NCBI RefSeq assembly: GCF_027359925.1
Contig: NZ_CP114767.1
Location: 2,232,001 to 2,296,000, forward strand
DNA length: 64,000 nt
From: Hymenobacter canadensis
GTDB taxonomy: Bacteria; Bacteroidota; Bacteroidia; Cytophagales; Hymenobacteraceae
Direction of reading: 5' to 3'
Below are positions 34,883-46,921 of this stretch, in pieces. The position numbers and the translations under genes were made by a program. The notes beneath the pieces are model-generated. The model worked only from the letters and a program-made list of their open reading frames with translations. It was not told the origin of the DNA and made no database searches. Each line of letters opens with the position of its first letter. Position 1 is the first letter of the stretch.

Positions 34883-36784
34883 ATGCCCGACAACCCCGCA
34901 CCACTCCCCTACCTCATCATTGATTTCGACAGCACGTTTACCCAGGTGGAAGGCCTGGACGAACTGGCCGACATTGCCCTCACCGGCCAGCCCAACCGCC
35001 AGGAAGTAGTGGCCGCCATCCGCGCCCTTACCGACCGGGGCATGAGCGGGGAGCTGAAGTTTTCGGAGTCGCTCAGGCAGCGGCTGGCGCTGCTGCCGGC
35101 CCGCCGCGAGCATATCGGGCTGCTGGTGGAGCGGCTGAAGGGCAAGGTGTCGGAGAGCATCCGGCGCAACCGGGGCTTCTTCGAGCAGTTTCCCGGCCGG
35201 GTGTACATTGTGAGCAGCGGCTTCCGCGAGTTCATTGAGCCGGTGGTGGCCGAGTTCGGCATCACGCCCGAGTTCGTGCTGGCCAACACCTTCACCTTCG
35301 ATACCGAGGACCGCATCACGGGCTTCGACGCCACCAACCCGCTCAGCCAGGACGGCGGCAAAATCCGGCAGCTGCAGCTGCTCGATCTGCACGGCCCCGT
35401 GTACGCCCTCGGCGACGGTTACACCGACTACCAGATCCGGGAAGCCGGCCTGGCCGACCGCTTCTACGCCTTCACCGAAAACGTGACCCGCGACGCCGTG
35501 GTGGCCCGCGCCGATGAAGTGCTGCCCAGTTTCGACGAATTTCTCTACCAGAACAAGCTCCCGATGACCCTTTCGTATCCGAAGAACCGCATCAAAGTTT
35601 TGCTCCTCGAAAACCCCGACCCGCGCGCCGCCGAGCTTTTCCGCCAGGAAGGCTACCAGGTGGACACCGTGCCCGGCAGCCTCGATGAGGACGAGCTGGC
35701 CGCCCGCATCGAGGGCGTGAGCATCCTGGGCATCCGGAGCAAAACGCAGGTGACGGCCAAGGTGCTGGAGGCCGCCAACCGCCTGATGGCCGTGGGCGCG
35801 TTCTGCATCGGCACCAACCAGATTGACCTGGTGGGCTGCATGAAAAAAGGCGTGCCGGTGTTCAACGCGCCGTTCAGCAACACCCGCTCGGTAGTGGAGC
35901 TGGCGTTGGGCGAAATCATCATGCTGGCCCGCCGCATCCCCGAGAAAAACCCCAAGATGCACCGCGGCGAGTGGGATAAGTCGGCCGGGGGCTCGTTTGA
36001 AATCCGGGGCAAGAAGCTGGGCATCATCGGCTACGGCAACATCGGCAGTCAGCTCTCGGTAGTGGCTGAGGCCATCGGGATGCAGGTGCTCTACTACGAC
36101 GTGGCCGAGAAGCTGCAGCTGGGCAACGCCGTGAAGTGCCGCACCCTCGACGAGCTGCTGCAGCAGGCCGACATCGTGACGCTGCACGTGGACGGCCGAC
36201 AGGAAAACACCAACCTCATCGGGGCCCGCGAGCTGGCCCTGATGAAGCCCGGCGCGCTGCTGCTCAACAACGCCCGCGGCCACGTGGTGGACGTGCCGGC
36301 GCTGGCCGCCGTGCTCCGCTCGGGCCACCTGGGCGGGGCCGCCGTGGATGTGTTCCCCTATGAGCCCAAAACCAACCAGGAGAGCTTCGAAAGCGAGCTG
36401 CGCGACCTACCCAACGTGCTGCTCACGCCCCACATCGGGGGCAGCACGGCCGAGGCCCAGCGCAACATCGCCGAGTTTGTGCCCGAGCGGATTATGCAGT
36501 ACGTGAACACCGGCAACACCCAACAGAGCGTCAATTTCCCCAACATTCAGCTGCCCGAGCAGCAGGCCCACCGCCTCATCCACATTCACCACAACGTGCC
36601 CGGCGTGCTGGCCCGCATCAATAATGTGCTGGCCGCGCACCACGTCAACATCCTGGGCCAGTACCTGAAAACCAACGAGCACATCGGCTACGTCATTACC
36701 GACATCGACAAGCAGTACGCCCCCGAGGTCATCCAGGCCCTGCGCGACGTGGAGCACACCATCAAGTTCCGGGTGCTGTATTAG
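34883..36784 (+). CDS. SerB-SerA fusion: HAD phosphatase + phosphoglycerate dehydrogenase
   Basis: 633 residues. Residues 1-225 are a HAD phosphatase of the phosphoserine type: nucleophile Asp14 and Asp16 (IIDFDSTF), VSSGF near 110, Lys160 and GDGYTD near 178. Residues 235-550 are a D-3-phosphoglycerate dehydrogenase with the NAD motif GYGNIG (383-388), NNARG (about 462-466) and PHIGGS (His517). Residues 565-633 form an ACT-like domain, often the serine feedback site. One chain thus carries the first and the last step of serine synthesis; the aminotransferase SerC is not in the window. Start at the ATG giving a normal HAD N-terminus. Confidence 0.92.
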   Translation: MPDNPAPLPYLIIDFDSTFTQVEGLDELADIALTGQPNRQEVVAAIRALTDRGMSGELKFSESLRQRLALLPARREHIGLLVERLKGKVSESIRRNRGFFEQFPGRVYIVSSGFREFIEPVVAEFGITPEFVLANTFTFDTEDRITGFDATNPLSQDGGKIRQLQLLDLHGPVYALGDGYTDYQIREAGLADRFYAFTENVTRDAVVARADEVLPSFDEFLYQNKLPMTLSYPKNRIKVLLLENPDPRAAELFRQEGYQVDTVPGSLDEDELAARIEGVSILGIRSKTQVTAKVLEAANRLMAVGAFCIGTNQIDLVGCMKKGVPVFNAPFSNTRSVVELALGEIIMLARRIPEKNPKMHRGEWDKSAGGSFEIRGKKLGIIGYGNIGSQLSVVAEAIGMQVLYYDVAEKLQLGNAVKCRTLDELLQQADIVTLHVDGRQENTNLIGARELALMKPGALLLNNARGHVVDVPALAAVLRSGHLGGAAVDVFPYEPKTNQESFESELRDLPNVLLTPHIGGSTAEAQRNIAEFVPERIMQYVNTGNTQQSVNFPNIQLPEQQAHRLIHIHHNVPGVLARINNVLAAHHVNILGQYLKTNEHIGYVITDIDKQYAPEVIQALRDVEHTIKFRVLY

Positions 36785-36813
36785 GTCCGAACCGGGCGCA
36801 CTGCTCGCTTTCA

Positions 36814-36821
36814 TAGTTTTC
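36814..36821 (+). promoter_or_regulatory. Possible promoter box before the membrane protein gene
   Basis: TAGTTTTC, one base off TAnnTTTG, 8 nt before the ATG at 36830. Confidence 0.2.
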
Positions 36822-36829
36822 TGCCTGCC

Positions 36830-38332
36830 ATGTCGCAACTGCGCAAGACCTCCAGCCTCCCACCGCTTCCTCCTCTGCTGGAGCGAACCGACTGGCGCTG
36901 GATGGCAGGCGTGGCGGTGGTGTATCTGCTGTATCTGCCGTTCTCGGGCTACTCGCAGCAATACTTTGATGCCCAAAACTATTGGGAGTTGCCCTCGCGC
37001 TTTATCACGCCGGAGCGCCATTTCTCGCTGTTGCACTACAGCTCCCTGACGCGCGGCTACGCCTGGCCGCTGGTGCTAACGCCCTGGCGTGCGGCCTGGA
37101 AGCTGCTCGGCGGCAGCCCAATGCTGTATATTCAGGTGCTGGGCAGCCTAGTGGCGGCGCTCTGCTACGGCTGGCTGGGGCCGCGCCTCTGGCAGGTTCT
37201 GCATGGCGCCGGGCAGCTGCCGGGCCCGGTGGCACGGCTGGCCTTCGTGCTCACGGGCTTCGTATTCTGGCGCGACTATTTCAACTTTGCGCTCACCGAT
37301 TTTCCGGCGCTCATCCTGTTGCTGGCCGCTTTGCTGCTGGTGGCGCGAGGCCTGCTCCAGGGCTCGATGCCCTCACGGCCAGCCGTAGGATGGTGGCTGC
37401 TAGCCGGCAGCCTGCTGGGACTGGCCTGCAATTTCCGGGGCATTTATACCCTCAGCCTATACCCTGTGCTGCTGGCCACGGCCTGGCCCACGGTGCCGGG
37501 TGCCGCGGGTGTGCGTGGCAGCGGCCTGCGGGTGGCGGCACTGCTGCTGGGCGGGGCGCTGGTGCTGGCACCACAGTACCTAATGACCCGGCAGCACGCG
37601 CCACCGGGCAGTGCCTGGCACCTCAGCGGCGTACTCAACCAGAACGATTTAGTGAAACGTCACCTGGGCCAGGGCATCAGCAACTTCCGGTACGAAGCGA
37701 ATATCGGCACCGATTACCCCGAGGCGCGCGTCTGGCTCCGCGACCCTATCGGGCAGGCGCTGGCACGTCGGCACTCCATTTCGCCTGCTGGTATTGCTCC
37801 CGTTGCGTACCTGAAGCTGGCCCTGCGCTACCCTCTGGAATTCGGCGCGCTGCTCACCCAGCGCCTGTTCAGCGGGCTCGATTTGCAGCAGCCCAGTCCT
37901 TTTTTGCGGCAGCTGTACCGTGCTACGTGGCTGCTGGCCGGCACCAACTACACCCTGCTCGGCCTAGGGCTTCTGGTGCTGGGGCGGCAGCTCTGGCGAG
38001 CACGCCGCCTACCGGGGCGGCGGCTGTTACTGGCCACCTCGCTGCTGCTGCCGGCGCTTGGGGCGCTGCCAATGGCCCTGGAGAGTCGTTTTCTGCTGCC
38101 GCTGCATATCGGGCTGTGTATGGCGGCCACACTGGGCTTCCCGGCGGACTGGCACCCGGCCCGGCTACGGCATACCCTGCGCCCGCTGCAGCGCATGGTG
38201 CTGCTGGCACTATACGTGGGCTGGCTGGCGTTGAACTTCGCTTTCTCCTCCTACACCCACATTCACTTGGAATACGGAGGGCGGCTGCTAGGCGGCTCCG
38301 GTCCTGAACCAGTAACGGAGCAGCGGCCGTAG
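36830..38332 (+). CDS. Polytopic membrane protein, possible GT-C glycosyltransferase
   Basis: 500 residues with roughly 9-11 hydrophobic helices (for example VAVVYLLYLPF, LILLLAALLLVARGLL, VLLALYVGWLALNFAF). The first helix is followed by a loop YSQQYFDAQNYWELP, where GT-C lipid-linked sugar transferases carry an acidic residue. The general plan resembles GT39/GT83-type transferases, but no family signature is clear. Inner membrane. Follows serB-serA with 45 bp between. Confidence 0.65.
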   Translation: MSQLRKTSSLPPLPPLLERTDWRWMAGVAVVYLLYLPFSGYSQQYFDAQNYWELPSRFITPERHFSLLHYSSLTRGYAWPLVLTPWRAAWKLLGGSPMLYIQVLGSLVAALCYGWLGPRLWQVLHGAGQLPGPVARLAFVLTGFVFWRDYFNFALTDFPALILLLAALLLVARGLLQGSMPSRPAVGWWLLAGSLLGLACNFRGIYTLSLYPVLLATAWPTVPGAAGVRGSGLRVAALLLGGALVLAPQYLMTRQHAPPGSAWHLSGVLNQNDLVKRHLGQGISNFRYEANIGTDYPEARVWLRDPIGQALARRHSISPAGIAPVAYLKLALRYPLEFGALLTQRLFSGLDLQQPSPFLRQLYRATWLLAGTNYTLLGLGLLVLGRQLWRARRLPGRRLLLATSLLLPALGALPMALESRFLLPLHIGLCMAATLGFPADWHPARLRHTLRPLQRMVLLALYVGWLALNFAFSSYTHIHLEYGGRLLGGSGPEPVTEQRP

Positions 38333-38363
38333 ACCTGTTGCTACCTGGCGACTGCAAGCCTGG

Positions 38364-38508
38364 GCAGACAAGTGGTGCATCAGCTCGGCCGCACCACTTG
38401 TCTGCAGCATCCCTGGTAGTAAAGAGCCCCCAGGCTGCTCCTGCGAAACCAGAGCCTGAGCGCCATGCGGCACCAGATAGAATAACGTCTGTCTTGGTGC
38501 CGCATGGC
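38364..38508. repeat. Two hairpins between convergent genes
   Basis: First: 15-bp arms 38364-38378 and 38391-38405 (GCAGACAAGTGGTGC). Second: 14-bp arms 38462-38475 and 38495-38508 (GCCATGCGGCACCA). Both are perfect. With the terminator at 38591 they fill the 319-bp gap, in which I see no gene. Confidence 0.8.
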
Positions 38509-38590
38509 CAATCGGCTGCTTTGGCAGGAACATTTACAGAGTAGCAAGATGTACGTTCTCAACTTATTCTTCCTGCGCCCGGAATACGCC

Positions 38591-38631
38591 AAACGGCCGC
38601 CCCGAAATAAGTTCGGGGCGGCCGTTTTGGT
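38591..38631. terminator. Terminator between convergent genes
   Basis: Perfect 16-bp arms AAACGGCCGCCCCGAA and TTCGGGGCGGCCGTTT with a 5-nt loop. T-run on the plus side and three A on the left, so it could serve both directions. Confidence 0.85.
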
Positions 38632-38651
38632 TATATCCTGAGTGAAGCTGA

Positions 38652-40523
38652 CTAGCGGCGTACTACGCGCTGAACGCTGCTGCTGGTAGCCGTAGTGAGA
38701 CGCAGCAGATACAGGCCGCTTTTCAGCTCCGGCAGGGCCGGCAGCAGCTGCGGGTTGGCCGACAGCGGCAGTTTGGCCGAGTACACCGTGGCCCCGGCCA
38801 GCGTGGTCAGCGCTACCTGCGTGGGCTGCGGCTCGGTGCCGGTGGGCAAGGACACGAACAGCTCCTGGCTGAACGGATTAGGCGAGACCGTACCAGCGGC
38901 CAGCGCGCTACCCGAGCGGCTTACCACCACTACCGGCGAAACGTTTACGCTGCCATCCAGATCCTGCTGCTGCAGGCGGTAGTAGCCTACAGACATGGTC
39001 CGCGCCTCGGCAGAGGCGTCTGCGTACTGATAATTTTGGGTGGCCGTGCTGTTGCCGGCGGCCCGCACCTGCGCCACTTCCCGGAAATTTTTGCCGTCAG
39101 CAGAGCGCTCCAGCACGAATTTGTCGCTATTCAACTCCTGCGCCGTGCTCCAGCGCAATACGGATCCATCGGAAGTAGCCTGGCCGCTGAAAGCTTTCAG
39201 CACTACGGGCAGCGGAGTAGGCGTACTGTTGTTAGTCTGCTCGTAGCGCAGCACGTTAGTCCCAGCCGTGTTGGTGGAGCCAGACACGTTAGTAGCTACT
39301 GCATTGTTACCCAGCATCATGTCCAGCAGGCCGTCGCCGTCGATGTCAGCTATTACGGGAGCGGCGTACTGCGTAGCACCCAGGACAATGGCGGAGAAGC
39401 TGTTGGTAGTGGGCCGCACGAACGTAACGGCTCCCACCGCCGACTGGGTATACTGGATGAGGTTGCCCGCAGCATTGCCTACCAGCAGGTCCAGCAGGCC
39501 GTCGCCGTCCACGTCCAGGACCTGCGCCTTCGATACGTCGCCTCCGTCCAGGGTGATAGGAGTGGCAGCCGTAACGTCCTGCAGGTAGCCCAAATCAGCA
39601 AATCCGGCAGTTGTAGTTGTGTTGGCCGCATTCTGCTCGTAGCGCCGGATACGGCCGTCATTGCCACCTACCAGCACGTCCAGCAACCCGTTGCCATTGA
39701 GGTCGACTACGGTTGGGCGGCAATATAAGCGGCTGGTAGCGGCAGTGCCCTCCGGGTTGGCGAACAGTAGCACCGCCGCATCGAAGTTATTGGGATTGGC
39801 AAGTGAGTTCTGCTCATACCGGAAGACCCGGCCATCATTTTCGCCTATCAGCAGATCCAGCAGCCCGTCGCCGTCGAGGTCAGTGATGTAGGGCTTGGCG
39901 AAATTGGTGACCGTAATAGCCGGGTTGCCAGGCGCAGCTGGCGTACCCGCCGTCGCGGCGGCCCCTACCGTAAGCGCACGTGGGGAAAGAGCGGCAGTAC
40001 TTGTGAAATTTCCATCCGTGCTGCTAGCCTGTTCGTAGCGCTGCAAAGTACCCCGGTTACCGCTGCCAGCCGTGCTGCCAAACCCCACAATCATATCCAG
40101 CAGGCCATCATCGTCAAGGTCGGCCAGGCAGGGCGTGGAATAGTCGCCGGCAGTACCGGCCCCCGTAACCGCAGCGGCGGCAGCCGGAAAGCTGAAGGAA
40201 GTGGACAGCCGGGTTACCCGGAATCCTTTGCTCGTAATGGCCGTGCCGCTTGAAGTTGTCACGCGGACAATGCCGCTGCTGGCCAGCCGGGGCACCGTCA
40301 CGGTTAGGGCCCCGCTGACTGCGTTGTAGGTGAAGGGCATCGTCTCGCCGTTGATGGTCACAGCGGATGTGGTAGCTAAGCCAGTTCCTGAAATAGTGAA
40401 GGTTTCACCAATCCGGGCAAACGTAGGCGAGAAGCCGGTGATGCTCTGGGCCGCAACTCCCAACGGCAAAGCCAATACTGTAGCGGCAAGAATCCCAATA
40501 CGAGACAAGTAAGCGTGTTTCAT
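38652..40523 (-). CDS. Secreted FG-GAP/VCBS-repeat protein with T9SS sorting domain
   Basis: 623 residues from the ATG at 40523 (signal peptide MKHAYLSRIGILAATVLALP). An IPT/TIG domain (about 27-110: ITGFSPTFARIGETFTISG) is followed by five or so VCBS/FG-GAP repeats with the calcium-type motif DLDGDGLLDLLIG and variants, which build a beta-propeller. A further beta domain and a T9SS type A sorting domain (VSPNPFSQELFV to GLYLLRLTTATSSSVQRVVRR) close the chain. It is likely on the surface; no catalytic site is visible, so adhesion or matrix binding is a guess. Confidence 0.9.
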   Translation of the reverse strand: MKHAYLSRIGILAATVLALPLGVAAQSITGFSPTFARIGETFTISGTGLATTSAVTINGETMPFTYNAVSGALTVTVPRLASSGIVRVTTSSGTAITSKGFRVTRLSTSFSFPAAAAAVTGAGTAGDYSTPCLADLDDDGLLDMIVGFGSTAGSGNRGTLQRYEQASSTDGNFTSTAALSPRALTVGAAATAGTPAAPGNPAITVTNFAKPYITDLDGDGLLDLLIGENDGRVFRYEQNSLANPNNFDAAVLLFANPEGTAATSRLYCRPTVVDLNGNGLLDVLVGGNDGRIRRYEQNAANTTTTAGFADLGYLQDVTAATPITLDGGDVSKAQVLDVDGDGLLDLLVGNAAGNLIQYTQSAVGAVTFVRPTTNSFSAIVLGATQYAAPVIADIDGDGLLDMMLGNNAVATNVSGSTNTAGTNVLRYEQTNNSTPTPLPVVLKAFSGQATSDGSVLRWSTAQELNSDKFVLERSADGKNFREVAQVRAAGNSTATQNYQYADASAEARTMSVGYYRLQQQDLDGSVNVSPVVVVSRSGSALAAGTVSPNPFSQELFVSLPTGTEPQPTQVALTTLAGATVYSAKLPLSANPQLLPALPELKSGLYLLRLTTATSSSVQRVVRR

Positions 40524-40596
40524 ATTTTTAAGACAACGAAGAAGAGCGAAGGAAAAACAGCACGGCAGTATCCTGACCGGCATTTATTGTACTGTA

Positions 40597-40604
40597 CAAA
40601 GCTA
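40597..40604 (-). promoter_or_regulatory. -7 box candidate for the VCBS-repeat gene
   Basis: TAGCTTTG on the minus strand, an exact TAnnTTTG match, about 75 nt upstream of the start. Confidence 0.45.
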
Positions 40605-40751
40605 CTTAGCCTTTTCCCTATTTGAAACTTCCGTCCGACGAATAGCCACAAATCCTCTACCAAAAGCACCTTATTTCAGACGAGGGCTTGCTCTCTGCAA
40701 ACGGCTTGCAGTGTGTACAGCAGCCGGAGTCGTACAACCACCATCCAGCCC

Positions 40752-43899
<3,148 letters not shown>

Positions 43900-43921
43900 G
43901 CCGGGGCGACGTAAGCTAAAC

Positions 43922-44048
43922 GAACGTCATTCCGAGTGGAGGCGAAGCCGTAACCGAGGAATCTCGCTAGTGTGGTAAATACGAGCACCATCACATCAGC
44001 ACGCGAGATTCCTCGACTTCGGCTCCGCCTCCGCTCGGAATGACGTTC
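43922..44048. repeat. Inverted repeat, family C copy 3
   Basis: Arms 43922-43967 and 44003-44048 (46 bp) pair with a few mismatches; outer ends GAACGTCATTCCGAG. It fills most of the gap between pyrG and yidC. Confidence 0.9.
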
Positions 44049-44108
44049 TATTTTCAGTTAATCTGCCTGCCAAAAATGCCGACCGGCAAATATTAACCTG
44101 ACAAGTCC

Positions 44109-44116
44109 GACCTTTG
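44109..44116 (+). promoter_or_regulatory. Possible -7 box for yidC
   Basis: GACCTTTG, one base off TAnnTTTG, 72 nt before the ATG at 44189. Confidence 0.35.
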
Positions 44117-44188
44117 CGGCAGCGTTGCCGGATTTTTGCGGGCGGCGCCCTTTCACGCATTCCTCTTTTTGCCCTCATTTTTACCTGA

Positions 44189-46081
44189 ATGGACAGAAAT
44201 TCAGCAACCGGCCTGTTTTTGATAGCGGCCTTGCTCCTGGTCTACCTGTATTTCTTCCGGCCCGAAACCCCGAAGGAAGTACCCGCTGACAAGCCTACCA
44301 CTGCCGCCGCTGCCCGGCCCGGCACCCCTGCCGCCGCCGCCGTAGCCGCCCCGCTGGATTCGGCCGCTGCAGCCCGCACACTGGGCGCTTTCGCCGGCGC
44401 GGCCATGGGCACGGCCCAGCAGACCCAGTTGCAGAACGGCAACCTCACCGTGACCTTCTCCTCGAAAGGTGGCCGCGTGGAGGCCGTGCGCCTCAACAAG
44501 TACAAAACGTTCTTTGGCAAGCCGCTGGATTTGCTCGACGCCCAGAGCGCCCAGATTGACACCAAGTTTCGCACCACCACGGGCCAGACCGTGCGGCTCT
44601 CCGACCTGTACTTCCAGCCGACTGCCGCCCAGCCCTTCGCTGAGGGCGACAAAAAAGGCCAGCGCCTGAGCTTCGTGGCCAGCGCGGCCGGCGGCCAGAT
44701 TGAGCAGGTATATACGCTGTTCGACAACTCCTATGAAATGGCCTACGATCTGCGGTTTACGGGCCTGCAGCAGACCATGTCGCAGGAGCCGCTCACGTAC
44801 ACGTTTGTGGACCGCGTGCGCCAGACCGAGCAGGATATCAAGCAGAACCGCAACCACACCACCATCAACCACTACCTCGTGGGCGATGAGCACGGCACCC
44901 TGACCGAAGCCTCGGAAAAGCCCGAGGAATTGGACATTGCGGAGCCGCTGAAGTGGGCCGCCCACAAGCACGACTTCTTCGTGGCCGGCATCATTGCCAA
45001 CTCCACCTTCTCGAACGGCAAGTTCAACTCCACGGTAGACCTGGCCGATACCACGTTCATCAAGACGCTGAGCACCACGCTCAGCATCCCGGCTGCCGAC
45101 GCGCAGCAGGGCAAAGCCAGCTTCCGCTACTACTTCGGGCCCAACTCGCTGCCCATCCTGCAGGATGTGACGCCGGGCTTCGACCGGAACGTGTTCCTGG
45201 GCTGGGGCTTGTTCCGCTGGATAAACCAGTTCGTGGTGCTGCCCGTGTTCCACATCTTGGAGAAATTCATCAGTTCCTACGGCATCATCATTGCGCTGCT
45301 CGTGGTCCTGATTAAGCTTGTGACTTGGCCGCTGACTTACAAAACGTATGAGTCGCAGGCCAAGATGAAGGTGCTGAAGCCGGAAATCGACGCCATCAAG
45401 GAGAAGTTCGGCGACGACCAGATGAAGGTGCAGCAGGAAACCATGAAGCTGAATTCCAGCTTCGGGGTGAACCCGCTCAGCGGCTGCATACCTACGCTGC
45501 TTACGATGCCGATTCTGTTTGCCATGTTCCAGTTCTTCCCTAACGCCATCGAGCTGCGGCAGGAGCATTTCCTGTGGGCCAAAGACTTGAGCACCTACGA
45601 CGACCTGATCAAACTGCCGTTTGAGGTGCCGTTCCTGGGTCACCACATCAGCCTGTTCACGGTGCTGATGACGCTTTCCACGCTGCTCATGACGTGGCAG
45701 AGCAACCAGATGAACCCGGCCGCCATGCAGGGCCCGATGAAGTTCTACAGCTACCTGATGCCGGTGGTGTTCATGTTCGTGCTGAATAGCTTCGCCTCGG
45801 GCCTGACCTGGTACTACCTGGTATCCAACCTTGCTACACTGGGCCAGCAGGCCCTCACGCGCCGCTTCGTGGATGACACCAAGATCCGGGCGCAGCTGGA
45901 AGCCAACAAGGTAAAAAACAAGGACAAGAAGCCCTCCGGTTTCGGTGCCCGCCTCCAGGACGCCATGCGCGCCGCCCAGGAGCGCGACGCCTCCACCGCC
46001 CGCCCCGGCACCACCGATTCCGACGCCGGCACCTCGGCCACGGTAGAACCCAAGCCCAAAAAGCCAACCCGCCGCTCGTAG
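44189..46081 (+). CDS. yidC: Membrane protein insertase YidC
   Basis: 630 residues; inner membrane. One N-terminal helix (LFLIAALLLVYLYFF), an Ala/Pro-rich linker, a large periplasmic beta domain (about 75-330), then the conserved five-helix Oxa1 core (from YGIIIALLVVLIKLVTWPLTY; GCIPTLLTMPILFAMFQFFP). The basic C-terminal tail (KKPSGFG to KPKKPTRR) may contact the ribosome. It inserts and folds inner-membrane proteins, alone or with Sec. Not in the usual rpmH-rnpA context, which is common for Bacteroidota. Confidence 0.96.
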   Translation: MDRNSATGLFLIAALLLVYLYFFRPETPKEVPADKPTTAAAARPGTPAAAAVAAPLDSAAAARTLGAFAGAAMGTAQQTQLQNGNLTVTFSSKGGRVEAVRLNKYKTFFGKPLDLLDAQSAQIDTKFRTTTGQTVRLSDLYFQPTAAQPFAEGDKKGQRLSFVASAAGGQIEQVYTLFDNSYEMAYDLRFTGLQQTMSQEPLTYTFVDRVRQTEQDIKQNRNHTTINHYLVGDEHGTLTEASEKPEELDIAEPLKWAAHKHDFFVAGIIANSTFSNGKFNSTVDLADTTFIKTLSTTLSIPAADAQQGKASFRYYFGPNSLPILQDVTPGFDRNVFLGWGLFRWINQFVVLPVFHILEKFISSYGIIIALLVVLIKLVTWPLTYKTYESQAKMKVLKPEIDAIKEKFGDDQMKVQQETMKLNSSFGVNPLSGCIPTLLTMPILFAMFQFFPNAIELRQEHFLWAKDLSTYDDLIKLPFEVPFLGHHISLFTVLMTLSTLLMTWQSNQMNPAAMQGPMKFYSYLMPVVFMFVLNSFASGLTWYYLVSNLATLGQQALTRRFVDDTKIRAQLEANKVKNKDKKPSGFGARLQDAMRAAQERDASTARPGTTDSDAGTSATVEPKPKKPTRRS

Positions 46082-46102
46082 TCGTTTCGTCTACCGGCAG
46101 CC

Positions 46103-46140
46103 AAAAAGGCCTTTCACGTCGTGTGGAAGGCCTTTTTGTT
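46103..46140 (+). terminator. Terminator of yidC
   Basis: Perfect arms AAAAAGGCCTT (46103-46113) and AAGGCCTTTTT (46127-46137) with T-tract, 21 nt after the stop. Confidence 0.9.
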
Positions 46141-46218
46141 TGTTCAGAGTTATTAATCGGCGAATTGGTGCGCTTTTTGGAACTTGCCCCAGCAACTCCT
46201 CCCCTTTTCTCTACCACC

Positions 46219-46743
46219 ATGCGCCATTTGCTTACGCTCCTGTTAGCCGCTTCGCTTTGCGGCTGTGCTGCCCAGGCCCAGCAAGCTCCCAAGCCTGCCA
46301 AAAAGGCCACGGCCGCCAAAAAACCTAAAAAGCAGAAGCTCAAAGCTTCCGCGCCGGTGGAAGCGGCGCCGGCCATCATATTCAGCCGTACGCCCTGTCT
46401 GGGCAGCTGCCCGCACTACACCGCCGCCATCTACCCCGACGGCCGCGTGCAGTACGAAGGGTTCCAGCATGCCCCGCTAGAAGGCAAGCGCGAGTTCAAA
46501 ATCTCGGTTTCCACGGTGAACACCATTCTGTTTCAGGCCCGGGAAATGAACTTCGCCAAGCTGCCCGCAACCTACTCCGACGGGGCCACCGACCTGCCCG
46601 CCACCAGCCTCAGCATCCGGCAGGCCGAAGGCCCCGCCACCGCCGTATCCGTCGAGTCGGGCGCCCCCGCCGAGCTGACCAACCTGCTACGCTACGTGGA
46701 AAAGCAAATTACCGACGGCCTGGGCGTCACCGCCGACCAGTAG
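46219..46743 (+). CDS. DUF6438 domain lipoprotein
   Basis: 174 residues from the ATG at 46219, which gives a lipoprotein signal (LLAASLCGC). A lysine-rich linker (about 25-45) leads to a DUF6438 domain: FSRTPCLGSCPHYTAAIYPDGRVQY split over residues 56-80, with two cysteines in the TPCLGSCP motif, and VSTVNTILFQARE. Function unknown; the domain is found in Bacteroidota lipoproteins. Confidence 0.88.
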   Translation: MRHLLTLLLAASLCGCAAQAQQAPKPAKKATAAKKPKKQKLKASAPVEAAPAIIFSRTPCLGSCPHYTAAIYPDGRVQYEGFQHAPLEGKREFKISVSTVNTILFQAREMNFAKLPATYSDGATDLPATSLSIRQAEGPATAVSVESGAPAELTNLLRYVEKQITDGLGVTADQ

Positions 46744-46749
46744 AATAGG

Positions 46750-46921
46750 ACTGTCATTGCGAGGACGAAGTACGAAGCAATCCTTCCTCTCGTGGCAGAC
46801 ACTTTCCTTACAGCAAAGCCCTCCGGCATCAGGTTACGACCTGGCGCCGGAGGGCTTCTCACTTAGGGTTGTTTTCAGCAAATGAGAGGAAGGATTGCTT
46901 CGCTCTGCTCGCAATGACAGT
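46750..46921. repeat. Inverted repeat with inner terminator hairpin
   Basis: Arms 46750-46790 and 46885-46921 (ACTGTCATTGCGAGG... / ...CTCGCAATGACAGT) pair with a small bulge. The spacer holds a strong hairpin AGCCCTCCGGC/GCCGGAGGGCT (about 46818-46856). The right arm shares its last base with the stop codon of the minus-strand gene. Confidence 0.88.

Noticed and set aside
38333..38651. A small gene in the gap between the membrane protein and the VCBS gene
   Set aside because: Short frames exist but the gap is almost fully occupied by hairpins, and no frame has a plausible start or composition.
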